Source: Microstegium vimineum
Taxonomy: Eukaryota; Streptophyta; Magnoliopsida; Poales; Poaceae
DNA length: 64,000 nt
Assembly: GCA_022036555.1 (NCBI GenBank)
Contig: CM039133.1
Location: 44,344,718 to 44,408,717 of the forward strand
Reading direction: 5' to 3'
Shown: positions 35,795 through 49,459 of the stretch, one piece after another
Numbering within the stretch: position 1 is the stretch's first letter
Layout of the letters: each line of letters opens with the position of its first letter
Notes under the pieces: model-generated
Told to the model about the DNA's origin: nothing
Database searches by the model: none
What the model saw: the letters and a program-made list of their open reading frames with translations, nothing else
Made by a program: the position numbers and the translations under genes

Positions 35795-35800
35795 AATAAA
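35795..35800 (+). terminator. Likely polyadenylation signal of the NAC gene
   Basis: AATAAA, 590 bp after the stop codon, followed by T-rich sequence. It is the first clear signal in a plausible 3' UTR. Confidence 0.45.
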
Positions 35801-35879
35801 TATGTGTATGTACTTATGCTCTTTGATTTGCTGTCTTTCTGCCTAATCTGAATGGATGTTTTGGTGCACAGAGTTTAAT

Positions 35880-38800
35880 TAACAAAAAAGTGCCTTTCTC
35901 TCTTCAGAAAACAGGAGCGTACTGTACTAGCTACAAAAATGCTGTCTCTTTCAGCGTGCTAGCTGTGCTACCCTCTTGTGACACCTTTTTTTTTTTGGTC
36001 CCGTGAATGTGATCGATGCTAGGAATAATGTCATGCTGATGCTGGTCGAATCCTAGTCATGCATGCCCGCGGCTGCGAAATGTCAGGCGACGACCTGCGT
36101 TTGAAACTTCACCACTCATGCATGGCTGCGACTGCGAGGCAGAGGCCAAGAGCTTGAAGCTTGATGCCTTGAGCATCACACTCACATCACATCCGAGCTC
36201 TGTTGAAGGCATAACTGCATGGAGGACGATGGAGCTACACGTCGCTTCCCACTGTTTATGACTTTCTGTTGACATGACATTTCGCTTGTTGCCTGGAGAA
36301 AATCCACTGTTTCTTCACTGCACAAATTTTTGTCTCTCACTCTCGGTGTACCGGAAATAACCCGTTACCACTTTTACCGATAGATTATGCGATGGTACAT
36401 ATAGTTTTAACGAGAGTCATGCCCAAAGAGATAAATTTAAATAATTAAAAAAATAAGAATTGATCCATCAATTGTTAGCAATAAATACAAATGTCACCCT
36501 AAGCTTCAAAAGTTCGTTCATCAAATACACAACTAGGATATTTCAACCTCAATAAACATGCATTCATTTTCACAAATTTGACTATTGACACCGAATAGGA
36601 TTTGGATCACACACCAGCAGGGCTTTGGATGTCTTAGCCGTCACGGTCCGAAGAACGCAGCGGTGATGTCACTCTATCATGGTGAAGAACAGAGATGTTT
36701 ACAAGCAAACCACCAAAGGATAACCAATCGCGCTTACGTGACTGAGAACGACTTTTTCTAGGCAAAGTAGCAAAGGAACCGCCGAAACTCTCGACCGGGA
36801 GGGACCCCGTCAGGGCAAGTACATTGACGGATTGCCCTAGATTGATCGTCAATCCTAGGGCGCCATCCTTGGTCGTCAGATCAAGGGGTGGACGGCATGG
36901 AGGTTCGAAAAGAGGGTAAAAGGGTCGTAGTAGATTGATTTTGTCGATCAGATAGATAGGATCTCAATCGACCATGATCATCTCATATATATAAAGGGGG
37001 TGTCTTATCCCGGTGGGAAACCTCTCAAAGCCTTATTTTCCTAGTTTCCTACGAGTTCAGAACAATTCAGATCGGAATCCAAATGCAAGATCCGAAGAGA
37101 ATTCAGGTTTGTCGGAAGTCCCGGCGTTTGTCGGAAGTCATGATGTTCATCGGAACTCCCGACAACGAAACATCTTTAGGGGCATAACTTCTTCATCCGA
37201 ACTCCGAATTGGACGTTCCATATATGATTTTTTATCATCTCAACGAGAGAAACAAAATGATGAAGTTTGTTTCACATTTTGACAACTTCACACAAACAAA
37301 CAATTTTGGTTGTCAACATTGACCAAATGCTTACATTAGCTCACATAAATAATCTCACTATTTCCTCTTGAGACAATAAGAACATCCTCCAAAACACAAT
37401 GATCCTAGGGGGGGGGACAATAATGCCTTCCAATGGCCATTCTTTTAAAACATAAGATGAAACAGAGGGAATTGATAAGCAACAATGACATGTCCATGAA
37501 CCAGATTGGCACAAACAGTATAGAATAAATAGCCCAGTCATCCGACCTGCCATCCTCTCAAGCTAGGGTGCTAGACTCCAACTAAGACAAATAGGTTGAG
37601 AATCAGTCCTTGTATTTATAGCTCACTCAGACTTCAGACCACACAAGCAGATCGCCACTTAATTGATGTTATTATTTCAAATCAAACTTGCAGTGTTCAC
37701 AATGTTCGCCAAGCCTATGTGACAGGAAGTTTGCCACCAGTAAATATTACAAAACAAATAGAACTTTATCTTATACCATTTAATTAAGTATTAGTGATGT
37801 GCAAGCATAAAGCAAAAAAAACATGCAGAACTATAGACCCTAGCTAGATGACTTAGCTGGTGTAAATTTAAATGCAGAGAATTGATAGCTGCAGCAGCTA
37901 CTACATATCAACTTAACTATTGCATATATGTAGTAAACAAAATTCATAGGTAGAGACATTGTTTTGAGGGCCAACATTCAAAACAATAGTTGAGCTTACC
38001 TTCACTGTTATTGGCTTACTAATTGCCATTCAAGCAGGTTCCTAACTCCTAATTAAAGAGTAAAGACAGTATAAATGTTAGAACAGTATAATTCAGATCA
38101 TGACTTCTTAAAAATTCAGTTTAGTAACGTCTCCAATTCGGCAAGGCGAGTATTATTGCGTTGGGCTATGGTGAATGTAATCCCTGCTTTGAACTATCCC
38201 TATACATACAGTGCGGTCATATGCGTATATCAGGATTCAATTCGTTCTCAGAAAAGGGTCAAATGCTACAAGGCAGCAGCAGCAGCCGTACGTACTGCTT
38301 TTTGAAACCACAATTGTTCTACACAGGGTGCAGTTGATCAGGACAATCTTCAATCGTTGTAGGGCGCCACGGCAGACACACTAGAGTTCTTATGCCAAAC
38401 TATGGAGCTGCCAGCGCTGGACCCTAGTTGTTATACTCCATTCTTCATGTCAATAATAGGTAGAACTTCTTTCGCATTCAAAAACAAAAATTAATGATGA
38501 TTCTGTGTCACAACTGTTGCTCCCCTGCACCACTTGCTGTATAAAACTGTGAAATACAGACGCTAAAGTTTGAGAGACCCTTTACAATGGTTGGAATCGC
38601 TTTCTATCGCTTTCCATCGCCTTCACAAAATAACTTTTTGTATTGATAATATTCACTGAAGGGTACTATGGTCATTGCGCACAATCCTCTCACCCTCCCA
38701 CCCCCACCCCCACACCCCCACGGCTGCATCTCCCGAACCCACAGCGCCGCCGCCGTTTCTCTCCCTCGTCGAACCGTGCCGCCGGCGGCATCTTGAGCTC

Positions 38801-39435
38801 GTCATCTCCCCACGCCTCCTCACCCACCAAACCCCACGCCACCGCTCTCCTCTCTCCGGCGGCACCTCCGGCGGCCAATCCTCGCGCTCAATCTTCGCCG
38901 ACCTCGCCCCTCCGCCGCCTTGTCCCCGGAGTTTTCCCATGCACACGACGTGCTGAGGAGGCGAGCGCCGAGGCGTCATCTCTGCTCGCGTCCGCAGCGG
39001 CGGTCGGACGAAGCGGGTCGTCGCTGGAGCAGGTGAGGAGGCAACGACGCGTCCTCGCTCCTCGCGTCCGTTGCAGCGGCGGCGAACGGAAGGGCGAGGA
39101 GGAGAGGTGGGCCGCATAGCGCAAGCACGCAGCGGGACCAGGCGCTGAGCCACGGAGCTCGAACCGCTGCCGCCTCGACCTCGCCATCACGCGGCGCCGC
39201 TGTCGGCGGACCTGCCCACCACCGCCTCGCCCTCACCATCTCTCGGCACCGCTGCCGCCGGCCTACGCTCGCCCCTCCGCCACCTCCCGGAGCTCGACTC
39301 AGAACACGCTCGGTCGCATCCACCGGCCGGCAGCAGTTCACAGCGACCTACAAGGCACTGCGGCCAACCTTCTCACCACTTCGGATCTCGACCAGGGGAA
39401 TCCTCTTGCTTCTAGGATCTGGGATTGTGTATGAT
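35880..39435. other. Intergenic sequence between the NAC gene and the gypsy nest
   Basis: No supported gene. About 36340-37345 looks repeat-derived: it has a TATATATAAAGGGGG box at 36986, followed by leader-like sequence, and could be a decayed LTR, but no clear ends were found. 37345-38640 is AT-rich and featureless. 38650-39400 is GC-rich with long overlapping Pro/Ser/Arg frames on both strands (for example 38643-39119), which could be a fragment of an untranslated leader or first exon. ATGAT (39431-39435) borders the LTR at 39436 and is the candidate target site. Confidence 0.4.
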
Positions 39436-40490
39436 TGTTGACACAAAAAGCGTCAGGATCTACGAACACCTCGGGCTTATACCCGAATTTGATATCCAAA
39501 GGTGTGCCAGTCGATTTGACCAGTTAATCGACAAGGACGATAACTAGAATAAGGTTGAATAAGGCTCAACCTTGATCAGGATAACTAGAGCAGAGCTGAA
39601 CGAGACAACGGCGATGCGCCCAGATGTCAAGGCTCAGATTACTCCCACGCGGAACTTGCAAGGGTTGACGGAGATCGAAGAGATGCAGCCCGTCGAAGCT
39701 TGAAGAACTCGTAAGCTAGGTCTAATGCGATAAAAAGTAGAGTTGCTGAAAAAGTAAATAAGAGTAATAGATTTGTTTTGATATATGATTGATTGTTTTT
39801 CTCACGACCCTTAGTTACATATTTATACTCCAACAATAGGAGTTGTAAACATACACAACTCGTACCTTCCCTAAACAAACACCTCTATTTTTAAGGAAAT
39901 AAACAACTCGTGCAAGAGTCGGACTCAAACTTCTATAACAATACTGGTATAAGATCACCAGTTTCCTTACGTCTTCTCCTCGATGAAACTTTCCATCAAC
40001 ACATCCTTCCGATCCGCAACTTCCTTTTAGCGCCATTGGCAACTGTATGCTCACATTAGTCATGTCATCCTTCATCAGCAACATCCCTGCATGCTTTATC
40101 ATTAGCGCCCTGGTTTTATTCTCATTAGCAATTTTGACCGATGACCTTCCGATGCCGATAGAAAACAGCTACCGATCAGAGTGAGTCAACCCTTTTGATA
40201 ATCTGCAACCTTCTTCTATTGCCATCGGCAGCTCTCTGCTGACACCGGCCACTTCATCCTGCTTCCATCGGCATCATCTCCTCATCGGCAATATGCTTCA
40301 ATCGGCAACTCTTCACTCCTGAACCTGTTTTTTACCAACCAACTTATCGGCAAAAAATCATCCAGTTTCCATCGACAACAAACTTATCTCATTTGCAGCA
40401 TTCACTCTCATCGATAACCTCAACCGATGACTTTCTGATGCTGATAGAAAACGGCTACCGACCAATGTAAGTCTTAGCTCTTTTGACACA
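39436..40490 (-). repeat. 3' LTR of gypsy copy 1
   Basis: On the plus strand it begins TGTTGACACAAAAAGCGTCAGG, the complement of the LTR ends of copy 2. At the other side it ends GCTCTTTTGACACA next to the polypurine complement TGCCCCCC. About 22 bp of the outermost U3 end found in copy 2 are missing, between two short TGT/TGTC repeats. About ten CCGAT/ATCGG pentamers lie in 40121-40460. The minus-strand TATA box, in GAGTATAAATATG, lies near 39820. Confidence 0.85.
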
Positions 40491-40506
40491 TGCCCCCCAA
40501 TTTTGG
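40491..40506 (-). other. Polypurine tract of gypsy copy 1
   Basis: TGCCCCCCAATTTTGG on the plus strand is the complement of the purine-rich AATTGGGGGGCA that precedes the 3' LTR of copy 2 (60202-60213). Confidence 0.8.
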
Positions 40507-40928
40507 AGGGTAAAATATTTTACACGCCGAAATTCTCTGTGCCGCAATCTTCTCCTCTAAGGCACCTGCGTGAATTCCTCGATTCCCGCGCGTGAAAATT
40601 TCAAGTTACCAACAAAACCCCGCGACTGTAGCGTAAACAGTTGCAAACCCAATCATATCTCCTCAATCAACGCTCAAATCCACTACCATACCCTTCCATA
40701 TTCTCGTCCCGTGCAAAGAAAATTCCAAAATACCCCTAACTCGGCTTACAAAAGTTACCACCATTCAATCTGCCTTTCACTCCGAGCTCGCATTCATTTT
40801 TACCCCTGTCTTCAAACCTTCTCCAGCGCTCCCAAGAGTCCTCCGACGTCCTCAAGAACTCCGGCGATCAACGGCAACTTCTTCCCCCTTCGGAAGGCGT
40901 AATTCCTGCAAGAACTCCTTCTGCTCCA

Positions 40929-43900
40929 ATGGCGATCAACTTTGACGTTCCCGCGGTAAATCTCTTTCCTTCTCAATCTGCCTCCCGCGATTTTTTGTTC
41001 TGCGCCGCTCCGTAATTTGTTCTTTCTTCCCCTTTTTACTGTTTGAACCCTAGGAACTGCACAACAAGATAGTGATCCCCCTCGATCAATCACATTTCCA
41101 CTGTCTGGGTCCAATGGGAAACGCAGATCCCACCAATTTGATCAATGCAGAGACCAATCGCATTCCTTTAAGATCTGAGTGTTTCAGTCTAGGGTTGTGG
41201 AAAGATGCTTTTCGTTCATGGCCCAAACCCACCAAGGGGTGGAAGAAGTGGTACCTCAGAATGATCAGAACACAGCAAGTTTACTGGGTAGAGCGCAGTC
41301 TAGAACAATGCATTAGGCTTTCTATTGCCGATATGGCAAAGAATGAAAACATGATGATGGCCGCTTCTTATTTCTGGTCCGAGACAATGAACGCGTTCTT
41401 ATTCAGACACGGACCAGCCACACCCACTCTTGCCGATGTGCACATGCTTACCGACCTCGACGTCTCCTCTGCCGATCCCTCCAATCTTTTCGGTAGGAAA
41501 CCCGAACATCGGGTAGTCACACGCAACATCGGCGGCTGGACCGGATATATTCGAGAAAACCAGAAGACTGGATCGGTAAGTCATAGGGAACACGCCATTT
41601 TCCTGAACATGTGGTTGGAAAAGTTCATCTTCTGCGGCAGAACAGTTGGACCTACTACTATGTACCTTCCTGCAGCAGAGCTTCTGGCCGATGGAGCAAG
41701 ACTTCCTCTTGGCCGATACCTCCTTGGTTCGGTATATCACCTCCTTCATCAGGTATCCAGAAAGCTATTGCTCGGCGAGCCCATCGGCAACCTCGGCGGT
41801 CCATGGTGGTTCGTCAACATGTGGTTGAACGCACACATGCATAAAGCCCTCCAGTTCGACTTATTCAATCAACAATTTCCAAGGGACATATCGGAGGACT
41901 ATGAATTTAATGATGATGAATCGGCAACCCGTTTCCCACTCAACTTTGGGGAGGCCATCATCGTATTGCCAGGAACCGATGCCAATGAGGGCCAGTTCGA
42001 CATGTTCTTTCAGAGACTTTACTGCGGGATTCCAACTGCAGAACGGGTCTGGTGGCCTTATATTGATCAGGACAACCGATTTCCACTTTCTTTCAATCTT
42101 ACCGATGGAAATATACCACAAAATGAGTCGATCATGAAGGCCACCATCATTCCTTGAGCCATCCCAGTTAACATCTTTGGGACCGGGAAGAATACTTCTC
42201 CAACTTATGAGTTTTATTATCCATCGGCAGCAGCAAGGCAGCTGGCATTTGGTCAGTTGCCGATCAAGTTCAGCTATGCCAATGTAATCAAACCAAGAGA
42301 AGTCATTTCCAGCGCCATGGACTGGAATAGGATCGTCAATCTTTCTCCCCATGCCGATACATCAAACATTGATTTATCTTCTTGGGCACCAACATCCTTC
42401 ATCACGGAGTCATACAAATCCTGGTGGCAAGAATGGAAAAATCAATTATTTCCCAAGTCGTCGCATTACTATCGGCATTTGATCGACGCCGATCACATCA
42501 TTCCCGATGATGCAGTAAGTTCTTCATTCTAATGCATCTCTTATTATTTACTTCTACTATCGGCATCTGACCCTCTTTTACTAACAGGTTGACGATCCAA
42601 TCCCTCGAACGAGCAAGAGCGGCAAGCACTTCAACCTTCGAACGATGAACCCCATATCAATCATCGGCAACAAGGCTCCTACGTTGGCTGCTTTCACCCC
42701 TCAAAGGGTACCCAAGGTCACCCTCAAGCCTAGGCCGACACCAACTAGGACCACCGCTACTCCATCGGCCGTTGCCGCCATCTTGGCGCAAGCTTTCGCG
42801 GTAAGTCCTTCTCGCATTTATACCGACCACAAACTCTCATCGGCAACATTCACTTTGTCTAACTTGCACCAAATATCTTTTACAGGCAACGAGCTCATCG
42901 GCAGCTGCTCCAAATGTACAAGCTTCTCCGATTCGTGCTACCGATGCCCCCCAAGTTTCGCAACCGAAACGCACCGGTTCACCAAGTGCTGCCCCGAAGA
43001 AGAAACGCTTGAGGCGAGCCACTCCATCCGTGCCATTAACTCCAGCTGCATCACCAACTCCCATTGATGCACCAATACCAGAGCCAACATCGACATCCAT
43101 TCCTGAACAACCGTTGGACGAAACTCCCGACCAGGAAACGATACCATCGTTGCAGGAACCAACTGCAATAATGGAGACAACATCGGCATCGATACCAACA
43201 CCAACACCAACCAAAACCCATGACCAGGGACAACACCATCACCACAAGGGTTAGCCACCACGGCAGAGGCAGCACCGGCAACAGCACCACCAACGCCAAC
43301 CGTTCCTCCCATGGAGGCAAGTTCATCGGCAACCGTTGCCGATCTTCAAGATGATGCCACGCCAGCTGCCTTCCCGAGCCCAAGGCAAGAGATCCGCTTT
43401 AAGATGGTAAGTTGACTCACATTCTGTAACACAAACTTATGATCGGCAAGCTCTAATCTTCTTCTTCTTCAGGCCCAAGATTCTCCAAATAGTTTATTTT
43501 CCTTCGCCGTTAATCTCCCTGACGAAGATGGAGAGGAAGAAAGTTCTGCCCTAGCTTTATCAGCAGATGTTAAACTCAAGCTCGAAGCATTGCTATCTTT
43601 ACTACAACAAGACATATCTCATCTCGTCCAAGACTCCACTACAGTAAAGATAGCTTTTAAAGACATTCAAGGCTATCTATCTGCCGATATAGAAGAAACA
43701 CTCTTCCAGGCAGCGTTTCTTGAGAGCAAGCAACTTCAGTATCAAAGACTCTCTCACCGCATAGCCGATAGAACTGCTCAATCAGAACTTGAAGAGAAAA
43801 TGCTTCAATTCAAGCAATCTGTCGATGAAAAACACAAGGACATAGGTCGCCTAGAAGCTTCTGGCATTGAACTTGATCAAGACATTGCCCATCTATTGGC

Positions 43901-44153
43901 AAGGAAGGAAAAGCTATTAGCAGAGCTGAAACAAGTTGAGGAAGCCTTGATTGTAGCCAATCAACAGAAGACTGAACTTCCAAGTGCCATCCAAGCTTTA
44001 CAACAAGTAAGATATGCCGATGCACGTCAAGTCCTCCGGATGAAGAAAAAGATCAAACCAATAGAAGGATCCGCCGACGACGATGCCAAGGAGATAGAAG
44101 AAATAGAGCAAATTCGCCTGCGCGCAATATCAGCTATTCAATCCTTGTTGTAA
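40929..44153 (+). pseudogene. Antisense accessory gene of gypsy copy 1: PMD-domain nuclear protein, 5 exons
   Basis: Exons are 40929-40955, 41054-42514, 42588-42800, 42886-43406 and 43473-44153, each with GT...AG introns. The gene runs opposite to gag-pol. Exon 2 encodes a plant mobile domain (aminotransferase-like, PF10536 type). Key blocks are FLFRHGPATPTLADVHMLT, a HAIFLNMWLEKFIFC helix, YLPAAELLADG, LGSVYHLLHQVSRKLLLGE and GGPWWFVNMWL. Exon 4 carries the basic motif PKKKRLRR (42994-43017), a probable nuclear localisation signal, in a Pro/Thr/Ser-rich linker. Exon 5 is an acidic stretch followed by about 180 residues of coiled coil ending AISAIQSLL. Exons 1-3 have exactly the lengths of copy 2. 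Damage: TGA at 42155-42157 (Arg in copy 2) and a frameshift in exon 4 (521 nt). PMD proteins such as Arabidopsis MAIN and MAIL1 act in nuclear silencing. The role here is unknown. Confidence 0.8.
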
Positions 44154-44263
44154 TTTCAGTCCAGTGTATCGGCAGCTGTAAACTTAACGTCCGATTTTTC
44201 TTGTAATATAACATTAGCACGCTTTCTGCCGATGTTCTATCAGCACTTTTACTTTGTATTTCT

Positions 44264-47200
44264 TCATGCATCTACCCAGATACTAGGATAATACTTCTTT
44301 AAATATTTGCCGTTGATTGCTCTGGGAAACGCAACCCCTTCGAGGGTTTCCAAAAGATAGGCTTTACCAGGAACTGACTGACTTATCCGAAACGGACCTT
44401 CCCAATTAGGAGACCATTTTCCAAACTTAGGACTCTTAGTCCCAATCGGTAAAATCAATTTCCATACCAAATCACCATTGGCAAATTCCTTCAACTTTAC
44501 TTTCTTGTCATACCACCTGGCGACCCTCTTCTTGTTTTCTTCAATGCTGATCAAAGCTTTCAAACGATGACTCGCTAGATCTTCTAACTAATCCTTCATA
44601 AGAGTACCATAATCATCTGTTGTCAATTGGTCCTGAGAAGATAATCGCCTAGAACCAGTCTTAATTTCCCAAGGCAAGACAACATCATGCCCATAGACCA
44701 ATTGATATGGTGAAACCTTAGTTGCACCATGACAAGCCATCCGATATGACCACAAAGCTTCATTCAACACTATATGCCACCTCCTAGGGTTTTCTTCACT
44801 CTTGCGCTTGATAAGCTTGATAATTCCCTTATTAGTTGCCTCGTCCTGACCATTAGCTTGAGCATAATAAGGAGAAGAGTTTAAAACTTTGAACCCCATA
44901 CCGATCGCAAAATCCTCAAACTCTCCCAACGTAAACATGGTTCCTTGATCAGTCGCAATAGTTTGAGGAATACCAAATCGGTAAATGATATGCTCTTTTA
45001 CAAAATTTATCATATTCGCCGATGTAACCGTCTTCAAAGGAATTGCTTCAACCCACTTTGTAAAGTAATCAGTAGCGACAAGTATAAACTTATGCCCTTT
45101 GCTTGATGGTGGATAAATTTGACCGATGAGATCAATAGCCCATCCTCTGAACGGCCAAGGCTTGATTATATGATTCATTGACGATGTAGGCGCCCTCTGG
45201 ACATTACCAAACTTCTGACAATCTTGACACCCTTTAAAGTAATTGAAGCAATCTTCAAGAATCGTCGGTGAATAATACCCATTCCGCCTAATCATCCACT
45301 TCATCTTAAACGCCGACTGATGTGCTCCACACACTCCTTCATGAATTTCGCTCATTAACTCTTTCGATTCTTCTATACTAAGTCATCTGAGCAAAACTCC
45401 ATCAATGGTCCGATAATACAATTCATCATCAAGGAGCACATATTTGGTAGCTTGAAACCTTAACCGCCTCTCAACCTTTCTAGACAGATTTCTCAAGTAA
45501 TCGGCAATTTCCTTCCTCCAGTCATCGGCAACCGTTACCGATGTCATTACTCCTTGAATTGGCTGATAGCCTGAAGCATACTGTGCCAACCGATTAGCTT
45601 CTTCATTATACAACCTAGGAATGTGTTCAAGGCAGTATTCTTTAAATTCTTTCAATAACTGCAAACACTTCTCATGAGCCGCAATTAAGACCTCACTTCG
45701 GCATTCATATGTTCCGATCAATTGATTGATCACCAACATGGAATCACCGAAGATTTCAACAGCATCGGCATGTACATCCCTGAGTAATTCCAACCCCTTC
45801 AGTAAAGCCTGGTACTCAGCCTGATTATTAATCGAAGTAGCAATAATCGGCAACGAGATTTCATACTTTTGTCCTCGAGGTGAAATTAGGACAACGCCGA
45901 TGCCTGCCCATTCCTTGCATGTAGATCCATCAAAGAATAAGGTCCAAGGAGCAATCTGCACGGCGCTTACTGCATTGCAATGTTGGGTAACAAAATCAGC
46001 CATCACTTGACCTTTAACTGCTTTAGCCGATTCATACCTCAAATCAAACTCCGATAGCGCCAAAACCCATTTGCCGATTCTTCCACTTAATATTGGCATC
46101 GACAACATATACTTAACCACGTCATCTTTGCATATGAAGGTGCATTCGGCCGATAGCAAATAATGTCTCAACTTAGTACAAGAGAAGTACAAACAAAGAC
46201 ATAACTTTTCGACGACCGAATACCTAGTTTCAGCATCCACCAGTCTTCTACTCAAATAGTAAATCACATGTTCCTTTCTTTCAAATTCTTGGATTAAGGC
46301 TGACCTGATAACACTGTCATCGGTAGACAAATACAATCTGAAAGGTTTCCTGTGTTGAGGTGGAACCAAGACTGGAGGATTCACCAAATATTTCTTAATC
46401 TCTTCCAAAGCTAGTTGCTGCTCTTCTTTCCATATAAATTCCTGATCGGCCTTCAGCCTTAACAACGGCGGAAAGACTTAATTTTACCAGACAAGTTGGA
46501 TATGAATCTCCTGATAAAATTAATTTTGCCGATCAAAGATTGCAGCTCAGTCTTATTGGTAGGAGAAACTACCTTGTTAATTGCATCAATAGATTTTCTG
46601 CCGATCTCGATACCTCTCTGATGCACCATGAAACCCAGAAACTGGCCTGCCGATACACCAAATGCACACTTGTTAGGGTTCATCTTCAACCCATGCTCCC
46701 TTGTGCATTCCAGGATTTTTTGCAAATCGGCAAGATGCTTCTCAAAATTTCCGGATTTAACCACCACATCATCAATATAGATTTCGACTATCGTGCCGAT
46801 GTACTTATGAAAGATAAAATTCATTGCTCTTTGATAAGTAGCACCGACGTTCTTCAAGCCAAAAGTCATTACGACCCACTCAAACAAACCGACATGACCT
46901 GGACATCTGAAAGCAGTCTTGTTTATGTCTTCCCCAGCCATGAATATTTGATTACATCCAGCATTACCATCCATGAAACTAATAATTTGATGTCCGGCAG
47001 TGGCATCAACCAACAGATCGACAACTGACATTGGATAACCATCCATCGGTGTAGCCTTGTTGAGATTCCTGAAATCAATACAAACACGAACTTTTCCATT
47101 CTTCTTATACACAGGAACCACATTAGAAATCCATTCGGCATACCGACACTGTCGAATAAATCCAACCTCAATTAATTTTGTAATTTCAGCTTTAATATCA

Positions 47201-47499
47201 GGTAATACCACAGGATTGCATCGGCACGCAGGTTGCTGATGTGGTTGGAAACCAGACTTAATAGGCAACCGATGTTCGACTATTGATCGGCCTAAACCAG
47301 GCATCTCTGTGTAATCCTAAGCAAAACAATCTTTATATTCCTTTAATAAATCAATCAACTGTTGTTTACATTGGGAATCTAACTTAGTACTAATAAAGGT
47401 TGGCCTGGGCCTACTGCCATCGCCGATATCTACCTATAGCAAATCATCGGCGGATGTGAACCCCTGTCCCATTTTTCCGTCATCGGCGAATCGATCCAT
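44264..47499 (-). pseudogene. pol of gypsy copy 1 (RT, RNase H, archaeal RNase H, integrase)
   Basis: The start ATG (47499-47497) overlaps the gag-pro stop TAA (47501-47499). RT blocks include VPVYKKNGKVRVCIDFRNLN and the catalytic YIDD in EIYIDDVVVKSG. The first RNase H contains LSRRLVDAETRYS. The second, archaeal-type RNase H contains TLFFDGSTCKEWAG, with its first catalytic Asp intact. The integrase has an HHCC region (HEGVCGAHQS to GCQDCQKFG), then ATDQGTMF and NGQDEATNKG. It ends KYYPSIWVDA. Stops lie at 47434-47436, 47317-47319, 45383-45385 and 44588-44590, and a 1-nt loss near 46460 shifts the frame, so it is inactive. It is 3236 nt long against 3237 in copy 2. Confidence 0.87.
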
Positions 47500-48390
47500 T
47501 AAAACTCTTCTTCAGGACCGACTGCTTGGATCGGTGTAATGCGGTAATCAGCAACTTTGAGGAACTCCGTGTCCCAAGATTCGCCTGATATGCACCTGGT
47601 TTGCTCATAAGTTTCCGATTCTGCCGATGCAACAGTTGACGGAGTTTCACTCCGGACGACTTCAATCTTGTCTCCAACCCATTGCACGAGGCTTTGGTGC
47701 ATTGTAGAAGGAATGCAGCAATTAGCATGGATCCAATCCCTTCCTAGAAGCAAGTTGTAGGTGCCTTTGCCACTGATCACGAAAAATGTTGTCGGTAAAG
47801 TTTTACTACCGATGGCTAATTCAACACATACGACTCCCATAGCTGGCGACACATTGCCTTCAAAATCTTTAAGCTTCATGTCCGTCTTGACTAAGTCTTG
47901 GTCACCTTTCCCAAGCTTCCTGAACATGACATATGACATTATATTGATTGATGCCCCACCGTCCACCAGCATCTTCGTCATGGGCTGCCCATCTACTTTA
48001 CCTTTGATGAACAGAGCTCTTAAATGCTGCCTTTCATCATCGGCAGGCTTCTCAAAGACAGCTGTCATCGGATCTAACACCAACTGTGCCATCTCAGTAG
48101 CTTCTTCCTCAACATCGACAGGTGCCATGAATTCTATCGGCAATATGACGACCATATTGATTTCTGCCGATGGATCCCTATCCTTGCTATTTGGCCTCCA
48201 CTGCTTGACTAGAGACTTTTCCCTTGAGGGATTCCCACTGTCATATAAATCTTCTTGGAGTTTGCGCTGAATCCTTCTTTTCTGAGTCTTTCTTAGACCT
48301 TTGGGGCACCATTGAGGAAGCTTAGTTTTCCAAACAGGTTGGTACTGTTTTTCACCGCTTGTATCGGCACCACGCCTTATGTTTGGATCT
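47499..48390 (-). pseudogene. gag-pro of gypsy copy 1, protease-proximal part
   Basis: This is the 3' piece of a gag-pro gene cut by copy 2. From the breakpoint it continues DPNIRRGADTS, then QPVWKTKLPQWCPKG, and the aspartic protease with KMLVDGGASINIM and NLLLGRDWIHANC. It ends EEEF at TAA (47501-47499). Removing copy 2 and one GATCT rejoins it in sense to EEIFSRD at 61248. Confidence 0.87.
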
Positions 48391-49417
48391 TGTTGACACC
48401 GTTTTTCGGCACGTGTCAAATGAGCTAAGACTTGTAATGATTAGCCGCCGTTTTCCATCGGCATTGGGAATTCATAAGTCAGTATTACCGATGGAGGTAA
48501 AAGCTGTGAAAAGGACAAGTGTGTTGCCGATGGAAGCTGGATGTTTCGGATGTTGCCGATGGGAGTTGGGTAGCTCTTGCCGATAAGAATTAATTGGTGA
48601 AGTTAAATCACCAAAACTGCAAAGTTGCCGATGCCGATTGCCGATGAGGAGATGGTACCGATGGGCATAGGGTGACTTGGTGGTTGACGTCAGCGAGAGT
48701 TGCTGATGGCGAAAGAGGAAAGTCGCGGATTGAAGGAGTCTGCCGATGGAAAGTTTTCATCGAAGCAAAGACATAAGGAAACTGGTGATTTTATACCAGT
48801 ATTGTTATAGTAGTTTGAGTCCGACTCTTGCATGAGTCGTTTGTTTTCCTTTAAAATAGGAGTGTTTGTTTAGGAAAATAATATTGTTATTTGGATCCGA
48901 CTCCTGCGCGAGTCAGTTATTTCCTTTAAAGTAGGAGTTTGTTTTAGGGAAGGTACGAGTCGTGTCTTTGTACAACTCTCCATGCGGGAGTATAAATATG
49001 TGCCCAAGGGCTGCGTGAAAAAGGATCAATCCTATCAAAATCAAATCAATTTATTCTTATTCTACTTTTATCGCAATTTACCCTTTATTGCATTAGTCTT
49101 AGTTTATCTACGAGTTCTTCAAGCTTCGATGGGCTGCATCATCTTGATCTCCGTCAAACCCTTGTAAGTTCCGCGTGGGAGTATCTCTGAGCTTTGACAT
49201 CCGGGCGCATTGCTGTTGTCTCGTTCAGCTCTGCTCTAGTTATCCTGATCAAGTCTGAGTCTTGGCATCCGGGCGTATCGTCGTTGCCCTGTTCAGATTT
49301 TGTTCTAGTTATCGTCCTTGTCGATTAACGGGTCAAATCGACTGGCACACCCTCGGATATCGAATTTCGGGTATAAGCCCGAGGTGTTCGCAGATCCTGA
49401 CGCTTTTTGTGTCAACA
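48391..49417 (+). repeat. 5' LTR of gypsy copy 2
   Basis: 1027 bp, TGTTGACACC...TTGTGTCAACA. The TATA box TATAAATA is at 48991-48998. Its first 370 bp hold about ten CCGAT/ATCGG pentamers, including three in GCCGATGCCGATTGCCGATG (48623-48650). The other 650 bp have essentially none. Confidence 0.94.
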
Positions 49418-49424
49418 CCTCTTT

Positions 49425-49442
49425 TGGCACAACCGGTGGGAC
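49425..49442 (+). other. Probable primer-binding site of gypsy copy 2
   Basis: TGGCACAACCGGTGGGAC begins 7 nt after the LTR. It resembles the TGGCGCCxxCGGTGGG-type sites of Tat-lineage elements, but the tRNA cannot be assigned with confidence. Confidence 0.6.
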
Positions 49443-49459
49443 CAATTTTTACATCTATC

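Noticed and set aside
38643..39341. 158-codon plus and 166-codon minus frames
   Set aside because: Low-complexity Pro/Ser/Arg frames on both strands. Kept only as a possible leader fragment.
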